Assembly (NCBI GenBank): GCA_036023115.1
Contig: JAYKKT010000089.1
Span: forward strand, 21,943,001 to 22,007,000
Length of the DNA: 64,000 nt
Source of the DNA: Brasenia schreberi
Lineage: Eukaryota > Streptophyta > Magnoliopsida > Nymphaeales > Cabombaceae
Direction of reading: 5' to 3'
The notes under the pieces were generated by a model that had not been told where the DNA came from, did not search any database, and saw nothing but the letters and a program-made list of their open reading frames with translations. The translations under genes and the position numbers were made by a program. Each line of letters opens with the position of its first letter. The first letter of the stretch is position 1. Shown here one piece after another: positions 42,876 through 55,456 of the stretch.

Positions 42876-43640
42876 TCATGGCTAGCCCACTTGACAAAGT
42901 CAAGCCCACCATTTTTCTCTCTCTTACTTTATGCACTCTCCCAAGCCTCTCTCTTCAAATTCATGTGAACTTGTACCCCCCGTCACCTCTATTTATAGGC
43001 AAGGGGGTGGGTCTTGGGTTTGGATCTTGGATTTGGTTTTTATGATCCAAATCTGATCCAAACACTATTTGGGTCTGGATCTGGATATTTATGTCCAGAT
43101 CCAATCCAAATTTTTGTTTCTTCAGTCCTTCTTGGCGTTTTGAGATGGGCGATTTTCACGGGCCCTAGCTTCATCAGTGCTCCGTCTTGGGCTGGGTTTT
43201 TCCCAACCTTCTTGTCCGATCGTCTTCTCACCTTCTAGACTTCGTTTCGTTTGATTTCTGGAATTTCAAGCTTGGGCTTAGATTTCTGATGGCTTTGTCG
43301 GTGCTTTCGGCTTTACATTTCATCTTCGAGGGCTCAAGTTTGCTTCTGGCCTAGGTTCTTCTTTTACTTTTTGGCCTTGCTTTTAATCAGGCTAGGTTGA
43401 ATTCTAGGCTTTTGACCTACTTTTGGAGCTGCTTTTCGATCAAGCTCCACTTGCTTGCTTTGGCTGCTTTACAAGATTGAGACTTGGTCTGAGTTTAAGA
43501 AACCTATATTTTAAAAGAGTTTTTGACAAAAGTTTAAAAATTTGGAACTCCTGGGTTTTCAAAAGTTCAAAATTAGTTTTGAAATGTTTTTACAAACCAG
43601 GTGTTTGTTTTGGAAATCATTTGATTTTGGGGTGTTTACA
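42876..43640 (-). mobile_element. LTR fragment L (Tat, B-like), minus strand
   Basis: Ends GGGGTGTTTACA at 43640. It matches the first ~760 bp of LTR B: 'TTCATCAGTGCTCCGTCTT', GATCCAAATCC repeats at 43020-43110 and CTATAAATAG at 42998-42989. The remaining ~2.3 kb of LTR is missing at the left break near 42876. Confidence 0.78.
42989..42998 (-). promoter_or_regulatory. TATA box of LTR fragment L
   Basis: CTATAAATAG followed by AGGTGACGGGGGG on the minus strand, aligned with LTR B. Confidence 0.55.
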
Positions 43641-44224
43641 GAAGTGATTGAAGTCCCACTGCAGAAAGACCTAAAAACGTCCTCACTCTTCAGGAACTGC
43701 AATCCTTAAATGTTGAATACTTGTTAACTCCATAGTTAATTGTTGGTAGTGTTTTCTAGGGTAATCAAAGTGTGAATTCGTCCAATACTATGGAAAACTT
43801 GGAAATAGTTTAGGAAATCAACTTTTGTGTTCTCAGTACTTGAAAAAATAGAATGATTATTTACCACCTTTGGAACCTGCATTATGAGTTAATATTCTTA
43901 CAGGAACTTGTGTATTGAGTTATTTCTGCATGTCTAGCTTTAGAGTCTTTGTCTAAGCTTAAATAGACCTCTTGTTAGAATAGAAAGAAGCAACATTCAT
44001 TATCCAATGAATTTTGTGTTCTATTATTTAATTTAACTTAGAATTAGTAGTGAGATTAATTTCTTTGTTTTGTCTAATCAGTGTAGACTCTGGCGAGTGA
44101 ACAAGAATCACCCTTAGTTTCAACTATTCATGAATAGCGGTTTGAGTCATTCTGAATCGGTGGACACCTTTGCTGAATGGGAATGCATCAAATCTGGCAA
44201 TCAGGTTGTCACTAGGGAAAAAGG
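43641..44224. other. Unassigned sequence between LTR fragments L and F
   Basis: No frame longer than chance and no homology to the Tat elements. The stretch 'GAAGCAACATTCATTATCC' with a T-rich continuation near 43990-44040 looks like the downstream part of some plant LTRs, but no LTR boundary can be shown. Confidence 0.35.
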
Positions 44225-45890
44225 TAGAGGATTGGGTAGTGTAAGGGGTTAGGTCTGGCCGAATGGGGAAGGGTGGCGAGAAGGCTGTGTGGGCGAGGTG
44301 TTGTGGTGGTATGGGCGGTTGAGAGTGGAGGGGGAGTGAAGAGGAGGTGGAGTTGGGTTGAGGTACTAACCGGATGGGTGAAGGAGGTTGGTGTCCAAGG
44401 AGGGCAGCCGGATGATGAAGGTGGATGGAGCTCGGCCAGGAAGCGGTGGCGACGTGGAGTGGAGCAGGCCAAAAGGTAGTGGTGGCGCGAGGTGGAGCTG
44501 GCCGGGGGTAGTGATGGTGCAGGTGGAAGAAGGGAGCAAGGTGAGAGGGCTCGGCTGGCCCAAGAGCTGGAAGGGAGAAGTTGAAAAACCCGCCCACTAG
44601 GGGGGGGGGGTTTATAGCTTTTCAAAGGGTCGGTTGGGGGTGGTTTGGAGAGGGTGGTAAGGTGGTTAGGTGGTGGTGGTGTAGTGATAAGGTGGGCTGG
44701 TTTTGAGGAGGGGCCAGATATTTTGTTTTAAGGGGTTTTAGGGATATGGTGTGCTAGGTTTAGGTGGGGTGGTTTAGGGGTTTAGGGCTTAGCTAGGTGG
44801 GGTGGTTTAGGGGTTTAGGGCTTAGCTAGGTGGGTTGGTTTTGGGGTGAGGTTTAGTGAGGTGGGTTAGGTGATTAGGCTAGGATTAGGTTAGGATTAAG
44901 AGAATTAGGCTAGGTTTAGGGAAGGATTAGGGAGGTGGGTTAGGTGATTAGGTTGGGATTAGGCCGGGATTAGGGAAGTGGGTTAGGTGATTAGGCTAGG
45001 ATTAGGTCGGGATTAGGGTAAAGGGCTAGGATTAGGGGTTTTGGCTTAGGATTGGGTTTGGGAGCTCCCTTTGCATAACCCATAGACTTCATTGCATCAT
45101 GTTGATGCAGCCCTAGGTTAGGTTTTGGCTAATACAAGTTAAACCCACACTAATTAAGCTAACCCACATGATTAACCCCAAACTTGACACACAAGTCAAG
45201 CTTAATACAATTCCCCTCATGCTTATCCTCCCCATTCTCTCTCATGCCCATAATCCCACGTGAATTTCAAGTGGGCCCCACCTCCATTTATGAGAAGGTG
45301 ATGTGGGCCATGGATGTGGATATTGGATTGGATTTCTGGATCCAAATCCAAATCCAAATCCACACATACGTTTGGATTGGGATCTGGATATATATGGTCA
45401 AGATCCAATCCAAACTGAATTCTGACTCCTTCAGGGTATGTTCCAAACGAACGGTTTGTGTGGGGTCTGACAGCATCAATACTCCGTCTACGTTGGGTCT
45501 TCACCAACATGGTCGTCCGCTTCTATTTTCACCTTCTGGAGATGATTTCAAAGGATTTCTGATGATAACAGGGTCTTGGACGTTCGAGATCCTAGGGGTG
45601 GATTCAACACGAGAGTTGTTGTGCCGGGCTCGACATGTGCTCCGGTTCCGGGCTCTCTTTAGCTCTTCTGGTCCTGCTTGCGTCAGGCCAAGCCGCTTCG
45701 TGGGGTTTCAAAAGGTGTTTTAAAAGATTTTAAAACATATTATACATATTTTAAAGCATATACAGTTTAAACATATGTATAGGGTTGCCTGGAAGGCTCC
45801 TAGGTTTCCAAACTCAAAATGGCCCTTTGGGGCTACTTTTACAAAACCAGGTTTTATTTGAGAAGTTCGTGGGATTTCGGGGTGTTTACA
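44225..45890 (-). mobile_element. LTR F (Tat, E-like), minus strand, truncated on its inner side
   Basis: Starts at 45890 (GGGGTGTTTACA) and aligns in reverse with LTR E from 47577 to about 49200. Shared blocks: the GATCCAAATCC U3 (45310-45420), CTCATAAATGG promoter region (about 45289-45300), CTAATCC repeats, the run of 12 G at 44602-44613 opposite a C run in E (48809-48818), and a GTTAGTACC donor-like site. Homology fades near 44225. It is inserted in the integrase gene of element E. Confidence 0.8.
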
Positions 45891-46391
45891 GGTAGGATGT
45901 GGCACGAGAAGCTGGATGAAGCCTTATGGGCTTATAGGACTTCCATCCGGACTCCCACGAATGCCACACCATTCGAATTGGTCTATGGCACAAATGTCAT
46001 TCTTCCCATTTATACACAATTGCATTCATTCCATACATCCATCGCACTCGACCTCCCCCTAGAGACGCTTCAGCATGCTAGGATGGCCGAACTAGATTTG
46101 CCAGATGAGAGGCGACTCCTTGCTATGGATCATGCTCATGCATACCGGCAAAGGATAGCCCAACACTATGACAAACACATGAGACCTCGCCACTTTGAAG
46201 TGGGAGATCTGGTTTTGAAAATCATCCATTATCGTGGCCCACATCCACTTGGAAAGTGGCGCCCCAAATGGGATGGACCCTATGTTATACGTGCAACCAC
46301 CACGAACAACTCGTATTGGTTGATCGATGTAGAAGGTAGGAATTTAGCAGATCCCATCAACATCCAATACTTAAAGAAGTATTATGTGTAG
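45891..46391 (+). pseudogene. Element E: integrase C-terminal part
   Basis: Open for about 165 codons: GRMWHEKLDEALWAYRTSIR, then TNATPFELVYGTNVILP, KHMRPRHFEVGDLVLKIIHY and the end INIQYLKKYYV with TAG at 46389. It is closely similar to Z 25270-25766. It lacks the HHCC finger and the catalytic D, D and E, which would be left of the inserted LTR F. The absence of stops suggests E was fairly young when F hit it. Confidence 0.85.
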
Positions 46392-47535
46392 GATTTGGGT
46401 TAAATTCCAATTTTCAAAAACCTTTAGGGATAGCTGCTTTGAAACTTCGAAAGTAAGGTTCAAAGGTAAATTGTGTGACCCTGAGTGAGAGAATTCGCAC
46501 TTGTGAAAGAGTGGAGACTTCCAAACACGTGGTTTCATTTCAAAATCCTTCTTCTTACAAAGAAAGGCCTAGTTCAATATAGCAAGATACTTGCAAGTAG
46601 TACGTGCTATTTCTAAATAGGCTGATCTGGAATGGATCGAGTGTGACCTTGGGATAAGTCCTCCCCTCTTCTCTTCTCCTTCCAAAAGGAAAAACGTGGC
46701 CAAAATAAAGGGAATTTCCCATTCGAAGTCTCTTTCCCAAAGAAAGAAACCAGAAGAAAAAGAAAAATTCGATTCTCTTATGAAAAAGAGGGATTAAAGA
46801 AAAAATACTCCCAAAGGGAGACCCTCTATGAAAAAAAAAAGAAAGGAAAGGAAAAAAGGCCAAAAAGCTCAAAAAGAGCAGTTTTCAGCCTTCTATGCCT
46901 TAAACCACGGGTCGCTTCAGAAGGGACCGTGGTATCTCTTTCCCCATCCCTGGCTTATCCCAAGTATAAACATGGTTCATTTCGAGGAATCCTAAAGTAA
47001 AAATAGGATTTACTTACTTGAATTTCATTTTGTTTGAGAATTTGATGTTTCGAGTAAGACGTAGGGATCTTGAAATGCAGCTTGTTTTCTTATAAAACCT
47101 CCACTAGATTAGTGAGTGTCAAGACTCAAGCAAAGGCAAACACGAAGAGCTCGAGATCCTTAGGATTGAGGCTCAAAGTAGTTTTCCCTTTTGTAAATAG
47201 ATTTTGTAAATAGATTTTGAAAAATCGAACATCGAACAGCATAGAATATGCTCACTTGGAGCAGCAGGCCTTGTAAGTCTCAAGAGTTCGACCATATCTG
47301 GTCTCGAGGAGGTCGCCACTCTTGGCACCCCACCCATGTCATACATCTGCATACCCACGCATGGACATTTGCACAACATGATCCCATTTAGGACCAGATT
47401 CCATACATATCCCTTTGGCGTGATATCTCTTCCTACTAGGGTCTTAAAAGTGAGATTTTGCTAAAGATTGGGACGATCCCATGTTTTCGAGGATAGATTT
47501 AGGGAGACATTGAAAGAGGTGTTTGTCGTCTTTGC
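46392..47535 (+). other. Element E 3' untranslated region
   Basis: Collinear with the Z 3' UTR, including CTCCCAAAGGGAGACCCTCT (about 46808) and the stem-loop at 46904-46933 (ACCACGG/CCGTGGT). No frame of note. Confidence 0.75.
46904..46933 (+). other. Conserved 3' UTR stem-loop, element E
   Basis: Same arms ACCACGG and CCGTGGT and same 30-nt length as in Z; the loop differs (GTCG for GACA). Confidence 0.62.
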
Positions 47536-47576
47536 CATTATCCAAATCAATTTGGATAATGACAAAGAGGGGCATC
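47536..47576 (+). promoter_or_regulatory. Palindrome and polypurine tract of element E
   Basis: Arms CATTATCCAAAT and ATTTGGATAATG at 47536-47561, then ACAAAGAGGGGCATC directly before the LTR TG at 47577. Confidence 0.82.
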
Positions 47577-50500
47577 TGTAAACACCCCAAAATCCTACGA
47601 ATTTCTCAAATAACCTGGTTTTGCAAAAGCTGCCCCAAGGGGCTATTTTGAGTTTGGAAACCCAGGAGCCTTCCAGGCGACCCTGTACATATGTTTAAAC
47701 TATATATGTTTTGAAATATGTATGATATAGTTTTAAAACCTTTTAAAAGATGTTTTGAAACCCCGCAAAACAAACTTGGCCTGATGAAAGCAAGACCAGA
47801 AGAGCGAAAGAGAGCCTAGAACCGGAGCATATGTCGAGCCCGGCACATCAACTCTCGTATTAGACTCATCCCCAGAATCTCGAACATCCAAGCCCCCGTT
47901 ATCAACAAAACTGTTTGAAATCATCATCGGAAGGTGAAAACAGGAGCGAACGACAATGTTGGAGAAGACCCAACGCAAGACGGAGTACTAATGCTATCAG
48001 GCCCCACACAAACCGTTCGTTTTGAACATACCCCGAAGGAGTCAGAAATTCAACTTTGGACTGGATCTGGACCATATATATCCAGATCCCAATCCAACAT
48101 ATATGTGGATTTGGATTTGGATTCAGATCCAAAGATCCAATCCAATATCCACATCCAGGGCCCACATCACCTTCTCATAAATGGAGGTGGGGCCCACAAG
48201 AAATTCATGTGTAAATCTTGGGTATGAGAGAGAATGGGGAGGATAAGATATGAGTGAAATGTGTTAAGCTTGACTTGTATGTCAAGTTTTGGGTTAATCA
48301 TGTGGGTTAGCCTAATGAGTGTGGGTTTAAGCTTGTATGCACCTACACCTAACCTAGGGCTGCACCAACTTGATGCAACTAGGTCCATGGGTAATGCAAA
48401 GGGATGCTCCTAACCATAATCCTAAGTTAAACCCCCTTTACCTAGCCATTTCCCCCTAATCCTAGCCTAATCACCTAACCCACTTCCCTAATCCTAACCT
48501 AATCACCTAACCCACTTCCCTAATCCTTCCCTAAACCTAGCCTAATCCCCCTAACCTCACCCTAATCCTAGCCTAAACACCTAACCCACTCCACTAAACC
48601 TCACCCTAAGCCCAACCCACCTAGCTAAGCCCTAAACCACTAAACCAGCCCACCTAAATCCCTAGCACACCATATCCCTAAACCACCTAAGACAAATATC
48701 TGGCCCACCTAAATCCCTAGCCCACCACATCCCCAAACCACCACCACTATACCCCTAAACCCCCCCCTCAATACCTGCCCAAACCGACCCCACTAAAAAC
48801 CTATAACCCCCCCCCCTTGTGGGCGGGTTTTGCATGATTTCTTGGGCAGTCCAGCCCTTCCTCTCCTCTCTCATCCCTTTCTCTCTTCTCTCACCTGCTC
48901 CACCTTTGGAACCTGACCAGCTCCACTCCACGTCACCTCCATCCTCCGGCCAACTCAACTCCCCACCACCGGTTGCACCTGCCACCTTCCATTCGGCTGC
49001 CCCCTTGACACCCACCACCTTCACCCTTCAGCCAGCCTTCCACTCCGGTTAGTACCCCATCTCAACGCCACCTTTTCTTCACTCCCCCTCCACTCTTAGC
49101 CACCACCACGCCACCCTTCCTCAGCCTAGCCAACACCTCATCCAACCGGCCACCACCTGCTACCTTCCACCGTTCGGCTAGCATCACCCGACTGCACCAC
49201 CTGCCCCTCCTTTCCCTTAGACAACCCCTAGCTAACACCCTCAGCCTTACCTCTCCCTAAGACTTGCCCCACGCCTTAGTGACACACCTTAGCTCCCCTT
49301 ACCTTCCTTAAGCACCCCAACCCCAGCCAAGGCAACACCCCCATCACTCGGCTAGCACCAAGGCGCCACCCGCAGCATCTCATCCATCCGGCCACCACCT
49401 TCCTTTGCCGCGCCCACCCAAGGAGTTCCCTCTTGCAGCCCAAGGCGACTCACCAACCCAAGCGCAAGTAAGTCACACCCGGACCAGCTATACGTAAGTG
49501 CCTAACTCGGTCCTTGTTATAGACTTGCTTAAGCTTAATTAAATTTGATACAGGGTTGTAATAATGGAGCGTTATCTCCCCCCGCTTGTAATAGCATGGT
49601 TTGGCACACCCACACACACGTGCACTTGAGCCTATTCCGCTCTTAGCTGCACACGATTTTGACACATACATGGGCCTAATCAGCCCTTAAGATATAGCTA
49701 TACGTATATAATTTAAGTTGTGTGGGTTTTTGTTTAAGTTGTGTGTGTTGTCTTTCAATTTCCACACTCACACACATTGAGCTTTCGCTCTTATTTTCAA
49801 GACCCTAGTAAGGGTCGTGCTACATTTTCCCTTGGGTGTTTAATTTCATGTCATGTGCGTAGTATTTCAATTCTACACACACACATTGAGCATTCGCTCT
49901 TACTCCCAAGACCTTAGTCAAGGCCTATTGCAATTATATTTGGGTTTCATTTATGTTGTGTGTGTAGTATTTCAATTCTACACTCACACACATTGAGCTT
50001 TCGCTCTTACTCCCAAGACCTTAGTCAAGGACATATTGCAATTATATTTGGGTTTCATTTACAAGTCGTGTGAGTTGTCTTTCAATATACACACAACACC
50101 CATGCACACGTTGGTGACCTTCGGGCCCATATATATTATAAGTATTTCCCTATCGGCTATGTCTTTAAGATTTGGGTTTTAAGGTTCAGCAGTGTGCGTA
50201 GTCTTTACATATATACACGGCACACACTTGCACAATTGAGCCTTTCCGCTCTTAAGATATAGCCATATTTCCCTTTCTGCAATTTCCCTTTTGCAATTTA
50301 CATTAAGTCATTTCCCTTCCGCATTGTCTTTCAATTCGGGTTTTTCCTTTGGAGTTGCGTGAGTTTGCATTGGATATACGCCATACCATGAGTTAGGATG
50401 CATATTGCATCAAAGCAAACCCCACACTCCCGCTCAAAATCGCCCCACTTAGGTCACGTGTGCATACATACGCCTAGTTGGCCCGAAAAGGGATAAAAAG

Positions 50501-50835
50501 AAAGACATAGGCATGTGCAAATCCACGTGAAATAAAACTTGAAAACCATACAAATCAGCCCGAATCGAACACCTCAAACATTTTCCTAGGTTATCATGTC
50601 TAAAAACTTGATTTTCTAAGCGTACAGACTGACCCTTGCGCATCGGTGCAAGAAGGTCTGCGACGAAAAGAGCTTGCTTGCTCATAGTCACCACGATAGG
50701 AGTCAGATTTCAAAATATCTCTTCGCTAGCTTAAGCAAGCTAGCTGGCATGCCCTTTTGCTTAAATAGGACTTAGACACACGAAAAGATTCGCTTCAGGC
50801 CTAAGAACCAGAGGCGGGGATTTTCAGCGTCTACA
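47577..50835 (+). mobile_element. 3' LTR of element E (Tat)
   Basis: TGTAAACACCCC...CAGCGTCTACA, about 3.26 kb, the longest LTR here. U3 GATCCAAATCC repeats at 48050-48160, CTCATAAATGG at about 48173-48183, CCTAATCC-rich repeats at 48410-48730, a C run at 48809-48818, a proline-codon-like C-rich leader (48840-49440), 'GGGTTGTAATAATGGAGCG' near 49553 and GAGC-CGCTCTTA units to 50260. It is inserted in minus-strand LTR G, which resumes at 50836. Confidence 0.88.
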
Positions 50836-51163
50836 GCAAGCGGACTATTTTCACTTAAAACCTTCTTGAACCGATGCTCAAGGGTCGATTTAAGCGCTTA
50901 AGAACTTCGATTTTGCAAACAAGTTTTTACTCCAAATTATATGAATGACCAGTGTTTTCGAAAGAATTCGGTTCGTGCACTTTTGCCAATTTTATTACGG
51001 GGTTGGACGATCCTAAAATTCTTGCAAGTTTTACTTACTGTGACCTGATGTGTGTAGAATGTGTGGGCCTAGTTTTAGCGTGATTAGAGCCAGTATTGAG
51101 GGATTTGCCGCAATGAGCGGATGTAGAGATGCTAGAAATCCTGTTTTGGGTTTTTGAGAATAA

Positions 51164-51560
51164 TGATGCGAACTCACCCGAATTGAAATTGCACCCACTC
51201 TACATCCGAAGTAAAACTCACACGAAATGAAAGTGCGGTCACTCTACATTTCCGAAAGTAAAACTCATACGAAATGAAAGTGCAGTTACTCTACATCCCC
51301 AAAAGTAAAACTCATGCGAAATGAAAGTGCAGTCACTCTACATCCTCGAAAGTAAAACTCACGCGAAATGAAAGTGCAGTCACTCTACATTCCCGAAAGT
51401 AAAACTCACGCGAAAATGAAAGTGCAGTCACTTTACATTCCCGAAAATAAAACTCACGCAAAATGAAAGTGCAGTCACTCTACATTCTCGAAAGTAAAAC
51501 TCATGCGAAATGAAAGTGCAGTCACTCTACATTCCTGAAAGTAAAACTCACGCGAAATGA
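51164..51560. repeat. 47-bp minisatellite within LTR G
   Basis: Eight successive copies with GTAAAACTCA at 51211, 51258, 51305, 51352, 51399, 51447, 51494 and 51541: spacing 47 bp except one 48. The unit includes CGAAATGAAAGTGCAGTCAC and TCTACATTCC. Copies are nearly identical, so it expanded recently. It occupies the place where other LTRs have the GAGCCTTTCCGCTCTTA units. Confidence 0.92.
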
Positions 51561-52359
51561 AATGTGTATATTGGCTTAAGAAGAGAGGTGATTCGAAGTA
51601 TAGAAGGTTTATAAAGTATATTGGGGTAAGAGAGTGAAAAAGCTCGAGTGCACGTGGGTGTAATCGTGTTCATCCACCAATTAAGAGCGAAAAGAATCAA
51701 GTGCACGTAGGTGTAATCATGATCATCCACCAATTAAATGACAAGCGAAGAGAGATAATCAATATTACAACATTGGGGGAGGTTGCGCTCCATTAATACA
51801 ACCCCTTTCGAATTGAATTAAATGGAGAAAATGATTTAAAACCAAAGTTTAAGGGCGCTTACAAGTTTTCTCGAAATGCTGAAAATTTTGTGTGTGGAAT
51901 CAGACTATCTTCTTCCTTGCAAGCTTCCCCTTCAATCGAGCCCTTGGTGCAGCGCCTTCCCTTTGCTCGAGCTCACCTCCTCTCTTTTGGTTCGGTCCAA
52001 GCTAGCCCACGACTGGCCAAAGGTGCCCCTTTGCTTAGGTTCGGTCCAAGCTTTGAGTGTAGGCTTACCTTCAACCATTCTCCACTCGGCCCCAAGCTCC
52101 TTTGGTGCAGTCGACCTCTTGCTTCAAGCCCTCTCCAAGCTTCACTCGGCCAAGCCTTGCTCGTGTTCCACTCGTGGCCTTCAAGCTCCAAGCTGTGTCA
52201 TGTTCCTCCAAGCCGTCTTGCTCCAAGCTCCAAGCTTCCCACTCCAAGTTCCAAGCTCCTTCTCAGCCAAGCCCTCTCCAAGCTCCAAGCTCGAGCTCCA
52301 CCTTCTCTCCTCTCTCCTCAAGAGCTTTCCTCCAACCCCTTCACAAGCCCCCCTTGGCC

Positions 52360-52370
52360 TTATTTATAGG
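52360..52370 (-). promoter_or_regulatory. TATA box of LTR G
   Basis: CCTATAAATAA on the minus strand, preceded by GGCC; aligned with CCTATAAATATA of LTR I. Confidence 0.55.
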
Positions 52371-53008
52371 CCAAGAGAGTGGATCTTTTGGGACGGGTTG
52401 GATCTTTTGGTCCAACCCGATCCACGGGTCCTTCTTTGGGGCATGGATTGGATCTTTTGGTCCAGATCCAATCCAAATTTTTTTGTGTCCTTTTGGGGCA
52501 TGGAATTGACGGTTTCAAGTGAGCTCCGGTTTCTTGATAACCCAATGTTAGACTAGGTTCTTCCCAGTCCTTTTAACCGCACAATACTTGATTTTAGGAC
52601 TTTTTCATTTGATACTTGGTTTGATTTGTCAGGCCCCATCTCGAGCTTGCACTTAATTCTTGATGGCTTCATCAAGGTCTCGATTCCATTTTGCATTTTT
52701 AGAATTTGAACTCACTTGAAATGAACACCGGGTTCGATCTTCAATCTTGCCTTTATCCAGATAGGATTGGTCCACCCTTCACTTTTTGACTTGATCTCGA
52801 GCTGGATTTTGGATCGGGTTTCACCTATCCGTTTTGATCTGTTTTGAAATCTATGGGCTTTTAACTTGAATTTAAAACCTTTATTTTGAAATATTTCCCA
52901 AAAGGTTTAAACTTTAGAATTTGGGGTTTTTAAAGGTTCAGAAAGGTTGTAAGCTGGTTTTTGAAATTAAGGAGTTTTTAAAAACATCACAATTTTGGGG
53001 TGTTTATA

Positions 53009-54759
53009 TTCTCGAAGGGGCACCCTGTAAGGAAAAGTTTTTAAACAATTTTTGTAAGTATCATAGGCTCAAGGGCCATGATACAAACAAATGTTTTGCC
53101 CTCCAACATAAAATCGAGGACTTGATAGAGCAAGAAAGGTTGCACGTCTCGGAGGAACTAGAGCCCTCCCAAGCAATTCTAAAAGAGCATTTTCCAAACC
53201 ACGCAAGCATAGGTGGGAAAGGAAAAGAGGTATGCCTTTTTCCACTTATAACTCATGGGATTGATCATGCATTGCATGTGGTTCACACTACTTGCCATAC
53301 ACCACTTTCCATCGTAATAAAAAAAGGCAAGCAAGTAGTGATCCGGGGAGCGCTTAGAGTCCCGCCCCTGACTAGAGCCTCAATAGAGATCCGTAGTGCT
53401 CCGAGGTATCTAATTAGAGTCAAGATAGGAATGAGCCTTAGGGAATGTGTAGGTTAGGTGAGTAGGTCTGGAAGGATCTATCAACCCCAACACTTAGCTA
53501 AAAATATCAGCAAGGAAGCGATCGTCTTACCTGACCCTTCAAAAGCATGTATCCCTAATGTATCTCATGGCATGGACAAAGGCAAAGGTATTGTGTTAAC
53601 CCCATACGATTTGGAATTTTGTCTTTCAAAACTTCCCATAAACATGTTTATCTTAGAGTTTATACAAACTTCACCTAAACATATACGAGTTTTAGAGGAA
53701 ATCCTAGAAAGAGTCAAGGTTAACCCATCCAGAACTCCCGAGTCCCTATCCTTCTTAGTCTCCCCAATATGTGTCAAGGCCCCTATCATGTTCATGGAGA
53801 ATGAATTAGAGAGACCAAAGATAACCCATAACCAAGCCTTGCATATAGAGGTGATATTGAATTACCACACTCTAAGCAAGTGCTTGGTCGATGGGGGAGG
53901 AGGTCTAAACATTCTTCCTCTTCACGTAGCCTTTGAAATAGGAGTTTCCATGTCTAGGCTAGAACCAAGCCCCATTGTTATCACTGGATATGATGGCAAT
54001 TCATCCCATCCATTAGGAGCCATCAAATTGCCCATGGAGGTAGAGAACATCCAACATAGGGGGTTGTTTCATATCTTAGATATAAACTCCCATTATAACC
54101 TATTGCTAAGAAGGCCTTGGATTCATAGTCTCCGAGCCATTCCTTCAACCTTTCACAAGTGTTTGAAAATCCCATCGTCTAACGAAGTGGTGGTAGTCCT
54201 TGGAGAAGACCACCCTCACCTTAAGGGAATTCAAAATTTCCCTTGTCTATCAAGCCATCTATCAAGTGAAGAGGCTATGAAAATGCCTTACTCACCTCAA
54301 GTGGACCACCCCCTAGGAGACCCTCACCATGGAGCCGTCCACGCCCTAGGGACCCCCAAACATGTGGAGTCATCCTCTCCTAGAGTCATCCATCTTTTAG
54401 AGAAGCCCAAGCCATCTCCTACCCAAACATCCCAACTCCTAGCCAAACCCAATCGTGTATATGACCATGATATGGATGACACCTTATTCCAAGGCCATCC
54501 TTTCTACCAAAAAAATTTCAAACTCAAGAAGCCTTGGAATATGATGTTGAATATGGGATATACAATGTACTAAGGTCTAGGAGTCGAAAGCCAAGATAGG
54601 TTAGAGTCCATCATACCCTTGCCTAACCCGGGTCGACATGGATTGGCCTACACCCCATCCATACCCCCTGAGCCACCACCTAAAACCACTTGGGTCAACG
54701 ATGCCCTAGAACCCACTAACACCGAAACCAATGGCTTAGACCTCTTGTTTAGAGTCTAA
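53009..54759 (+). pseudogene. Element H: gag C-terminus and protease
   Basis: Starts abruptly after LTR G in LEGAPCKEKFL and keeps one frame to TAA at 54757, with two stops inside (TAG 53455, TAA near 54571 where I has CAA). It contains the CX2HX4HX4C motif (CKYHRLKGHDTNKC), SGRIYQPQHL, the protease DGGGGLNILPLHVA (Asp at 53890) and LLLRRPWIH, where Z has LLLGRPWIH, then the MDDTLFQGHPFYQ linker and IPPEPPP. Loss of Gly in the second protease motif may impair the enzyme. The gag N-terminus should lie left of G and E, outside the window or lost. Confidence 0.85.
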
Positions 54760-54785
54760 TTCATGGTGTTTTCTTTGTAGGTTTG
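54751..54785 (+). promoter_or_regulatory. Putative branch point and 3' splice acceptor, element H
   Basis: GTCTAATTCATGGTG (CTAAT overlapping the stop TAA), TTTTCTTTGTAG with AG at 54779-54780, then GTTTG and pol ATG at 54786. Confidence 0.48.
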
Positions 54786-55456
54786 ATGGAAGACCCCTCT
54801 TTTGAAAAAAATCTAAAAAAATATATATGTGGAAAAACCAAAAAATTTTGGAAAACTTTCAAAATAAAAGAACATTTGAAAAACCTAAAAATTCCAAAAA
54901 GAAAGTTGTTTGTTTTCATTCTCCTAGTCTTTGTTTGCAAAAATCCAAAAAAATTGAAAAATCTAAAAAACAAGTCTTTTACATTCATCCTTCTAGTTTG
55001 TGGTTAGAAAAAGACAAAAAAATCGGAAAACTTGAAAACTCCAAAAATCTTAGCCATGTACAAATCCCATTTTCGAAACACATGTACATATCCAAACCAA
55101 AATCATCCAAACCCATTATTCACAACCCCACTCTCTTACATGATACTTTCCTAGAAATTAAGGCACTTGAGAGTGATCAAAGCAAGGAAAAAGATCCCCA
55201 TCCATGAGGAAGATCAAATCTCCGAGCTTCCCAAATTCCATAGAATCCTTGACTTGGAAAAGCCTTTAAATTCCGTAGGAGGGGATTTTCTAGAAATCAA
55301 CCTATGGAGTGAGTCTAACCCAAAGTGTGTCAAAATAGGTGCTTGTTTGCATGAGCATGAAGGAACATCATTCATTACATTTTTAAATTCCTATGCGAAT
55401 GTATTTTATGGACCTATGAAGATATGCCGGGTTTAGACCCTAGAATCGTAGAACAT
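54786..55456 (+). pseudogene. Element H: pol N-terminal part, cut by element I
   Basis: Begins MEDPSFEKN as in Z, then a Lys/Asn-rich segment that changes frame near 54830 and again near 55200. HRILDLEKP, GACLHEHEG and (after another shift) WTYEDMPGLDPRIVEH follow. The sequence stops exactly at the codons matching Z VEHRLPL, where LTR I begins at 55457. The RT catalytic region is therefore not in the window. The remainder should resume after the far end of element I. Confidence 0.82.

Larger units (their letters stand above)
50836..53008 (-). mobile_element. LTR G (Tat), minus strand, PBS-side end displaced by E
   Basis: Right end TGTTTATA at 53008 is the LTR start with one change. The left part (50840-50900) is the reverse complement of the terminal 'GACCCTTGAGCATCGGTTCAAG' segment seen in other LTRs. 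It contains TATTTATAGG (TATA box) at 52360-52370, GATCCAA-type U3 motifs and a 47-bp minisatellite. Its CAAGCTCC-rich leader (51890-52330) produces long open frames on both strands, which I treat as chance. It is inserted in gag of element H at the ILEG codon region. Confidence 0.82.

Noticed and set aside
43980..44625. Proline/serine-rich frames resembling extensin-like proteins
   Set aside because: They coincide with the C/G-rich leader of LTR F; the aligned part of LTR E does not conserve the frame.
51164..51560. CRISPR-like regular repeats
   Set aside because: The whole 47-bp unit is repeated with no unique spacers, in a eukaryotic LTR; it is a minisatellite.
51876..52556. Long open frame (226 codons) and overlapping frames rich in Ser, Leu and Pro
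   Set aside because: They lie in the CAAGCTCC-rich leader of minus-strand LTR G, on the opposite strand to its promoter. Similar frames exist on all phases, and no domain or conserved copy supports coding.
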